Origin: Anaerococcus urinomassiliensis
GTDB taxonomy: Bacteria; Bacillota; Clostridia; Tissierellales; Peptoniphilaceae
NCBI RefSeq assembly: GCF_900128425.1
Contig: NZ_LT635782.1
Span: forward strand, 222,712-286,711
Direction: 5' to 3'
DNA length: 64,000 nucleotides
The first letter of the stretch is position 1, and the number at the start of each line of letters is the position of its first letter. This document shows, piece by piece, positions 57,877 to 64,000 of this stretch. The translations under genes were made by a program, and so were the position numbers. The notes below the pieces were generated by a model. It saw only the letters and a list, made by a program, of their open reading frames with translations. It made no database searches and had not been told where the DNA came from.

Positions 57877-59862
57877 ATGAAAAAAATTGTAATTTTCATA
57901 TCATCACTACTAACGAGTGCTCTTTTGTACTTTTTTATAAGTGGGACACAAAGTCAGATTATATTTTCGTCGTTTCCAACTGTAGATTTATACTATGTAA
58001 ATCCTGAGATTGATAAGTCTGATTTTGAAGAAGATTTAGAAGCCTTGGCTAATAAAAATGATGTTATTATTGCTAAAAGGATAGTTATTCCACAAAAAAG
58101 CGGAGAAGTTAATTTTTATTATAAGACCTTTGGCGATAAGGAAGCTCCTTCTTATATAAACATTGCTTCTGATGAAGTGCTAAAGATTAACGATGACTTA
58201 GCTGCAACTTATATTATAATAGGCCAAGCTTTAAGCCAGGACGAATTATATAATTTTTTATCAACAAATGGTAACCAAACTAGAAAATTTGGAGATGGAT
58301 CTTCCCTAGAAAATGTAATTGTGCTATTTGGATATCCTGCTATGTTTTTTATACTTGTGGTAAGTTTCTTTGTTATTTTAGCTATATCTATAATCAATAG
58401 ACTAAATGAAACTGCAAAATATGGTATAAAACTAATATCTGGACAGAGAAAGTCAATGCTATTATTTAAAGATTTTATAGATGATTTGATCACTGTTATT
58501 TTGGCTTTTCTAATGAATGTGATTATTTTTGGCATTTTATTTAAAGTACATAATATTTTTAACGAACCTATAATGAGATATTTTTTGATCGCTCTTATAA
58601 TTTACTTATTAGGTATTGTACTAGTATCATTAATAGTTTCTTTTTTATTTTTTGCTATAATTAAATATAAGAATCTTATGCAAATTATCAAGGGGAGGCT
58701 GCCAATAAAGTCGATTATGACTGTATTGGTTATTTCTCAAATCTTATCGTTTATAATAGTGGCATATCAGTTTAGACTTGCAAGTTTTTCCTATCCACAG
58801 ATTAAAACTCTTGAGACTTCAGCTAGTAAGTGGGATGAATATCCTGATTTAGTAAATATTACTTTTAATTTAAATTCTCACGCAGATTCCCTTGAAGAGG
58901 ATTTAAAGAGATGGAATCAATGGTATGAATACTTAGATGATACTTTTGAAGATGATAAGTGGATACTAGCTTATAGCAATATTGCTAATTATTTTGGATC
59001 GGATATTGAGGCTACTAGAGCTAAACTAGATAAGTATAATCCAGATGGAAATACCATAATTGTTTCCAATAATTATCTAGAAAAAGAACAGGTAGATCAT
59101 AAAACTGACTTTTCTGATTTGAAATATGGAGAGTTTGGACTAATATTGCCTGAGAAGTTAAAGGCTAATGAAAAAGCACTTGTAAAAGTATATGAAGATT
59201 ATGTTAATGAAAATTTTGGTGGTGATGGTGATTTTAAGGCAAAGGTGGAATATGTTAGTGATAATCAAAAAAGATTTATCTTCAATACAACAATTATTAC
59301 AGACAAGCAGTATTTAACAGATCCTGCTATTATAGTTATAAGTCCAAAATCTACAGGAGCTAGTGATCGTAGTTTGATGTTTTGGAATAATATGATAAGT
59401 AATTTTATATTCTTTGATAACTATGAATATTGCCACAAATCCCTTGAAGATCGCGATCTTTTAAAGTGGGTTTCTTATATAATAAATAGCAGAAGTGATT
59501 ATTATGAGAGATTGTCAGACGAAATAAGAGATATTAGGTTTAGCATAATTGGAAGTATTTTTACTATACTTACATCCTTACTCTTGTTTAACAGTATTGT
59601 TATAACTTACTTCAAAGAATTTAGAAGAGAAAATTTCATAAAGAGAATATCTGGCTTGAGTTTCTTTGGTATCCATAAGCGTTTTATTATAATACAGTGT
59701 ATTATATTTTTCCTTAGCTTAATTGCTTCCTATAAGCTAACCGAGGACTGGCAATCTAGCCTAGGAACATTTTTAGTCTTTGTTTTGAATTCATTTATAA
59801 TTTTATATGTTCAAAATAAAAAAGAGAATAAGCAAAGTATGACAATTTTAAAGGGGGAATAG
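57877..59862 (+). CDS. bacteriocin-associated integral membrane protein (permease/immunity)
   Basis: A 661-residue protein: one N-terminal span (about 5-22), four spans at about 145-300, a large outside region with no Cys-rich motif, and three C-terminal spans (about 558-650). Size and place match the membrane protein that accompanies lactococcin-972-type genes and that with an ABC ATPase gives export or immunity. It starts at ATG 57877 behind AAGGAG, after a short hairpin-like repeat GGCGG...CTGCCTAG (57838-57858). Confidence 0.8.
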   Translation: MKKIVIFISSLLTSALLYFFISGTQSQIIFSSFPTVDLYYVNPEIDKSDFEEDLEALANKNDVIIAKRIVIPQKSGEVNFYYKTFGDKEAPSYINIASDEVLKINDDLAATYIIIGQALSQDELYNFLSTNGNQTRKFGDGSSLENVIVLFGYPAMFFILVVSFFVILAISIINRLNETAKYGIKLISGQRKSMLLFKDFIDDLITVILAFLMNVIIFGILFKVHNIFNEPIMRYFLIALIIYLLGIVLVSLIVSFLFFAIIKYKNLMQIIKGRLPIKSIMTVLVISQILSFIIVAYQFRLASFSYPQIKTLETSASKWDEYPDLVNITFNLNSHADSLEEDLKRWNQWYEYLDDTFEDDKWILAYSNIANYFGSDIEATRAKLDKYNPDGNTIIVSNNYLEKEQVDHKTDFSDLKYGEFGLILPEKLKANEKALVKVYEDYVNENFGGDGDFKAKVEYVSDNQKRFIFNTTIITDKQYLTDPAIIVISPKSTGASDRSLMFWNNMISNFIFFDNYEYCHKSLEDRDLLKWVSYIINSRSDYYERLSDEIRDIRFSIIGSIFTILTSLLLFNSIVITYFKEFRRENFIKRISGLSFFGIHKRFIIIQCIIFFLSLIASYKLTEDWQSSLGTFLVFVLNSFIILYVQNKKENKQSMTILKGE

Positions 59863-59863
59863 G

Positions 59864-60508
59864 ATGATAGAAATTAGAAACTTATCTAAAAGCTTTGGTG
59901 ATAGAAATCTTTTTAACAATATCAATATTAATTTTTATGACAATAGGACCTATGCCATAGTTGGAGAAAGTGGTTCGGGCAAGACAACTTTACTAAATAT
60001 TATAGCCAAACTTGAAGAAAAAGATAGGGGCACCATAGTATACAATTCTACTGATTTAGATAAGATTGATGAACATATATTTTTTAGGGACTATCTAGGG
60101 TATTTGTTCCAAAATTTAGGATTAATCGAAAGTGAAAGTGTAGATTATAATCTAGAGCTAGCATTTGTTGGAAAGAAGCTTAATAAAAGCGAAAAACTTA
60201 GATTAAAAAAAGAAGCTTTAGATAAGGTTAATTTATCGCATATAAAGCTAGATACAAAAGTTTACACATTATCTGGTGGCGAGAGTCAGAGAGTTGCCTT
60301 ATCTAAACTTATCTTAAAACAACCTCCTATAATTTTAGCTGATGAGCCAACTGCATCAGTAGATCCAATGAATGCCGAGGAAATATTAAATATTTTATTA
60401 GCAATGAAAAGTGAAGGTAGGATTATAATAATCGCCACCCATAGCAAGGACATATGGCAAGCAACTGATGAAGTGATTTCTATAGATGAATTAAAAGGTG
60501 AAATATAA
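59864..60508 (+). CDS. ABC transporter ATP-binding protein (bacteriocin locus)
   Basis: A 214-residue ATPase: Walker A GESGSGKTT, signature LSGGESQR, Walker B IILADEPTASVDP, and switch His in ATHSKD. It starts one base after the membrane gene, with GGGGGAATAGG upstream, so the two are coupled. It is of the type found with lactococcin-972-family bacteriocins. Confidence 0.9.
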   Translation: MIEIRNLSKSFGDRNLFNNININFYDNRTYAIVGESGSGKTTLLNIIAKLEEKDRGTIVYNSTDLDKIDEHIFFRDYLGYLFQNLGLIESESVDYNLELAFVGKKLNKSEKLRLKKEALDKVNLSHIKLDTKVYTLSGGESQRVALSKLILKQPPIILADEPTASVDPMNAEEILNILLAMKSEGRIIIIATHSKDIWQATDEVISIDELKGEI

Positions 60509-60531
60509 AGAAACTTTTGTAAGTTATCCAA

Positions 60532-60578
60532 GAAAAGACGAGGAAAATGTGGAATCTCACATATTCTCGTCTTTTTGC
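60532..60578 (+). terminator. terminator after the bacteriocin operon (bidirectional)
   Basis: AAAGACGAGGAAAATGTG / CACATATTCTCGTCTTT with mismatches, loop GAATCT, then TTTTTG. It sits between convergent genes. Confidence 0.8.
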
Positions 60579-60614
60579 TTATATCTATATGCTTTTTTAG
60601 CTTATAATGGAATT

Positions 60615-63359
60615 TTATTCTTCTCTTAAAGCCTCGACTGGGTCTTTCTTGGCTGCCATTGATGATGGTATGATTCCTGCAATTAAGGTTAGAATTACGG
60701 AAATTAATACCAATATACCTGCAGCTTGGGCTGGTAATTTTGACGAAATATCACTTACACCAGTTAGATTTCGAATCAAATTTGTAATAGGAATATTTAC
60801 TAGCATTGTGACTCCTACTCCGATAAGACCGGATAAAAGACCGACTATAAATGTTTCTGCCATAAATACTTTTCTAATATCAGACTTGCTTGCTCCAATG
60901 GATCTTAGAATTCCAATTTCTTTTGTTCTTTCAAGTACTGAAATGTAGGTTATGATTCCTATCATGATTGATGAAACTACTAGGCTTACTCCTACAAAGG
61001 CTATTAGGACATATGATATGGCATTTATTATATCTGTTACTGATTTTGTAATAAGTCCTATCAAGTCATTATAGGTAATCTTTTCATTTTCTGTCTTATC
61101 CTTATTGTAATCATCGATAAAGGCTTTGATTTGTTCCCTATTTTCAAAGTTTTCTACATAGATATCAATCTCTGCTGGAGCATCCTTGCTTACTACTCCT
61201 AGGGACTCTAGGTTTTTGTTATAGGAATTGCCTGCTACAAATTCATCATAAATTTCTTTTAAAGTATCTTTATCATCTTTCTCTACAATATAGCTAGCAA
61301 GAGCATTTTCTTGGCTAGCTTCACCTTGATTTCCTGCACCAGTTTGATTATCTAAAGTAGCCATATTCATACCAGAAGCCATGGCTTGTTTTTGCTTTTC
61401 TTCAGCTTCTTTTTGAGCTTCTTCTGCTATTTCTGGTTTGTTTCTCATTAGCCACGTTGTAAGGGCTAGGGAATCCCTCTGGCTTAGGTTTTCTAGGAAA
61501 TATTTGGATGAATCAATTTTTTCGCTATCATTACTTGCCTTAAATTTTATGTTGTTTAATACATTGACTTCTTTATTATCAATTTGAGCTTTAACAATTT
61601 CTGATTCATTGGCATGGTCTATCATCATATCTGTGAGACCTTCAGTAAATCCAATAGGTGCATTTACCACCTGGTTATCATCATTGGTTTTTCTCTTTGC
61701 TATACCAACGATCTTAGCTGGGACACCATTTTCTACTATATCATCAACTTTGACTTCATCATCAGATACATTTACAAAGTTATTTCCTTCTTTTTCATAG
61801 TAATCGGATGGGCTTACAAACTTAAATTCGTGACCTATTATCTTAGATGGGTCTAGGGATTTTTCATTAATCTTCACATCTTCATTGTTATCAAGTTTAG
61901 ATAGAAAGTCCCTATAGTCTTTTGCAGGTAGGAAACCTAGTTCATATAGCCTAGATGTAAATACTTCATTGTTGTAGTCTGTAAATAACACTAGCTCATC
62001 AGCTTTTTCTGGCCACTTACCTTCTACTATTTCATATTCATCTGTTATAATCGGGCTAAGTTTGCCGTCTTCTGTTGTTATAAGCTGGCTAAAGTTTTTA
62101 TTTTCTTGGTTTGGATTTAAAAACTTGGCAAATGGATCTTGGTTATCTTGTTCAAAATCATCTCCGCTTGTATTTACAAGCTCATTATTTGGATCTTTAG
62201 TATAGATATCAAAGTTCATATCATAAAGGTATGAGATAAAGTTTGTACCTATAGTTTCATTTAGCTTATCCTTTTTATCTTCGATATATTTTTTAAAAGG
62301 AGTTAGGTTGTTTTCCTTAACATTTGATGAGAACTTACTTCTGCGCTCTAAGATAAAGTCATTTCCATAGACCTTATCATCTGGGTGTGATTTTTCCTCG
62401 GTTTTTGGAGGGGTGAGAGCATTACCAATATCTAGTGATTCTTTTTGGATTTGGATTGGGTATGCTTTCAGCGCTTTTCTTTGACTATCTTCTATAAAGT
62501 CATTAGCACCTGTTGATATTGATAGGATTAGGGCTATACCAATTATTCCAATAGATCCTGCGAATGCAGTAAGTATTGTCCTTGCTTTTTTTGTTAATAG
62601 GTTATTAAAAGAAAGACCTATGGCTGTTGGAAGGCCCAGTTTAATTTTTTTTCTTGTGAAACTTGAGTCCGTTTCTTTTTCATTATAAGGGTTGGAATCA
62701 TCTATGATTTTCCCGTCTTTGATTTTAACTATTCTTGTGGAATACTCATAAGCCAAGTCTGGGTTATGGGTTACCATGATTACTAGTCTATCTTGAGCAA
62801 TTTCTTTTAAAAGCTCCATTATAGCAACAGATGTTTCACTATCCAAGGCTCCAGTAGGTTCATCTGCAAGTACTATTTCTGGATTATTTACTAAAGCCCT
62901 GGCAATTGCCACCCTTTGCATTTGCCCACCAGAAAGTTCTGCTGGTTTTTTGTCTATATGATCTTTTAATCCAACTTTCTCCAAGGCTTCTATTGCTCGC
63001 TTTCTTCTATCTTCTTTGCTAACTCCTGATAGGGTAAGGGCAAGCTCGACATTTGCTAGTATACTTTGGTGGCTTATTAGATTGTAAGATTGAAAGATAA
63101 AGCCAACCGATACATTTCTGTAGTAGTCCCAGTCGCTATCGGAAAAATCTTTTGTAGACTTTCCATCTATTAATAAGTCTCCACTAGTGTAATGGTCTAA
63201 GCCTCCGATTATATTTAATAGAGTAGTTTTACCACCACCAGATTGGCCAAAAATAGAGACAAATTCATTCTCCCTAAAAGCTATAGATACATCATCTAAG
63301 GCAACTTGCTTAAAGTCACCTGTCTTATATATTTTAGAAATATTTTTTAGTTCTAACAT
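60615..63359 (-). CDS. MacB-type ABC transporter (ATPase fused to FtsX-like permease)
   Basis: A 914-residue protein. Residues 1-230 form a LolD/MacB ATPase (GQSGGGKTT; LSGGQMQR; IVLADEPTGALDSE; VTHNPD). A span follows at about 260-285, a ~500-residue outside domain, and three FtsX spans at about 785-905 (FGVSL-type FVGVSLVVSSIMIGIITYIS; IGILRSIGASKSDIRK). Such proteins export peptides, toxins or antimicrobials or act mechanically on the wall. It is transcribed alone. Its relation to the adjacent bacteriocin operon is unproven. Confidence 0.88.
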   Translation of the reverse strand: MLELKNISKIYKTGDFKQVALDDVSIAFRENEFVSIFGQSGGGKTTLLNIIGGLDHYTSGDLLIDGKSTKDFSDSDWDYYRNVSVGFIFQSYNLISHQSILANVELALTLSGVSKEDRRKRAIEALEKVGLKDHIDKKPAELSGGQMQRVAIARALVNNPEIVLADEPTGALDSETSVAIMELLKEIAQDRLVIMVTHNPDLAYEYSTRIVKIKDGKIIDDSNPYNEKETDSSFTRKKIKLGLPTAIGLSFNNLLTKKARTILTAFAGSIGIIGIALILSISTGANDFIEDSQRKALKAYPIQIQKESLDIGNALTPPKTEEKSHPDDKVYGNDFILERRSKFSSNVKENNLTPFKKYIEDKKDKLNETIGTNFISYLYDMNFDIYTKDPNNELVNTSGDDFEQDNQDPFAKFLNPNQENKNFSQLITTEDGKLSPIITDEYEIVEGKWPEKADELVLFTDYNNEVFTSRLYELGFLPAKDYRDFLSKLDNNEDVKINEKSLDPSKIIGHEFKFVSPSDYYEKEGNNFVNVSDDEVKVDDIVENGVPAKIVGIAKRKTNDDNQVVNAPIGFTEGLTDMMIDHANESEIVKAQIDNKEVNVLNNIKFKASNDSEKIDSSKYFLENLSQRDSLALTTWLMRNKPEIAEEAQKEAEEKQKQAMASGMNMATLDNQTGAGNQGEASQENALASYIVEKDDKDTLKEIYDEFVAGNSYNKNLESLGVVSKDAPAEIDIYVENFENREQIKAFIDDYNKDKTENEKITYNDLIGLITKSVTDIINAISYVLIAFVGVSLVVSSIMIGIITYISVLERTKEIGILRSIGASKSDIRKVFMAETFIVGLLSGLIGVGVTMLVNIPITNLIRNLTGVSDISSKLPAQAAGILVLISVILTLIAGIIPSSMAAKKDPVEALREE

Positions 63360-63442
63360 TCATACCTCTTTCCGTAATTATAATACTATACCCAGTTTCT
63401 TTATATCTGACAGGAAAAATGTAACATATAAATGAGGTATAT

Positions 63443-64000
63443 ATGGAAAATTTGATTATTTATAAAGAAAATAGGATAGAGGATATCAAGTCTATAAAAT
63501 ACTACAAGGATATAAGGGTAAGTGGGATTTTACTTGATAAATTTGATAAGATTGAAGATTTGGATAAAATATTTGACTTGACTTATTATTTAAAGACGCA
63601 TGGTTTAAACTTAATCTTAAATATAGATGTTTTAAAAACCGTGGCAAAGTTAATAGACTATGACTTTACTTGGTCAAATCCTAAAATAAGAAAATCCTTT
63701 TACCAGTTCATAAACTTTTTGATAAAACGTGGGATAAGTGGTTTTTATTTTTCTAATCTTTATGAATTGATAGGAGATAATGCTTACCTTTCTTTAATAA
63801 AAGAGTTTAGTAAAAACACTATTAATAAAGATGGGATTGTTAGTATAGTAGAAACTAGTAAAAATCTGTATTTCTTAAACTACCTATCAAATCCTATTTA
63901 TAATAATTTTTCATATGTTGATATAAATAATGAGAATTTACCTTTCTTAGAATATAAGAAGTATCTTAAAACTATCCAAAATGTGGATGATGACAAAAAT
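63443..64000 (+). CDS. GH13-like (alpha-amylase-fold) protein, apparently inactive, partial
   Basis: The open frame runs from ATG 63443 (TGAGGTAT upstream) to the window edge, 186 codons without stop. FTWSNPKIRKSFYQFINFLI and KRGISGFYFSNLYELIG align with LNWHNPTVREELFKIVNYWI and DRGIKGFRFDVLNVIG of the treC product in this window, but the nucleophile Asp is Ser and the adjacent Arg is Tyr. The early barrel strand NLILNIDVL stands where DMVFNH would be. So it appears to be a degenerate glycoside-hydrolase fold that has lost catalysis. The rest of the gene is outside the window. Confidence 0.6.
   Translation, partial: MENLIIYKENRIEDIKSIKYYKDIRVSGILLDKFDKIEDLDKIFDLTYYLKTHGLNLILNIDVLKTVAKLIDYDFTWSNPKIRKSFYQFINFLIKRGISGFYFSNLYELIGDNAYLSLIKEFSKNTINKDGIVSIVETSKNLYFLNYLSNPIYNNFSYVDINNENLPFLEYKKYLKTIQNVDDDKN

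Overview
The window is AT-rich and looks like chromosomal DNA from an anaerobic, low-GC Firmicute. The best guess is a Gram-positive anaerobic coccus of the Anaerococcus/Peptoniphilus (Tissierellia) type. The support is a glmS ribozyme, an FMN riboswitch, strong Gram-positive ribosome binding sites, an NPKTG sorting signal, PTS sugar uptake and peptide catabolism. The genus is inferred. No rRNA, tRNA or CRISPR array was found.

Layout. 1-344: end of an IS3-type element. 386-5794: ferredoxin-type aldo/keto reductase, ribozyme-controlled glmS, and two tandem luciferase-like flavin oxidoreductases. 6045-10046: a 1333-residue protein with a kinase domain followed by Rossmann-like, CARF-like and nuclease-like regions. 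10182-13886: an acyl-carrier-like remnant with two permeases and an ABC ATPase. 13968-22076: tpx, then an alpha-glucoside PTS gene split by a 1464-bp IS, malH, two RpiR regulators and an FAD protein. 22239-26565: rpsL-rpsG-fusA-tuf. 26570-29650: an insertion-sequence graveyard (ISL3-like repeat, IS200, IS21, IS256, IS3 end). 29832-37899: a RiPP-type peptide cluster. 38242-42395: YfcC transporter, pepT and pepD. 42578-47020: a cell-wall adhesin whose signal peptide is cut by a second copy of the 1464-bp IS. 47163-51705: YkvI-like transporter, trehalose PTS and treC. 51744-55343: FMN-riboswitch ribDEBAH operon. 55397-56299: lipid kinase. 56329-60508: a lactococcin-972-type bacteriocin operon with its own regulator. 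60615-63359: MacB-type ABC protein. 63443-64000: a partial, apparently inactive GH13-like protein.

The most interesting content is peptide-based. Two loci each pair an XRE/TPR-type (RRNPP-like) regulator with a tiny unannotated secreted-peptide ORF (30712-30843 minus; 57383-57505 plus). Both tiny peptides contain IVPC-x-DN. One locus encodes a Cys-rich precursor (31233-31412), a radical SAM/SPASM maturase and three ABC components. The other encodes a lactococcin-972-like bacteriocin with its membrane protein and ABC ATPase. A third locus (10182-13886) may be a decayed relative of the RiPP type.

Two other items stand out. One is the multidomain kinase protein. The other is a pair of ~68-nt inserts in a dead IS256 transposase whose hairpin arms differ in sequence but remain complementary. 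Domain calls are from reading the sequence; no database search was run.
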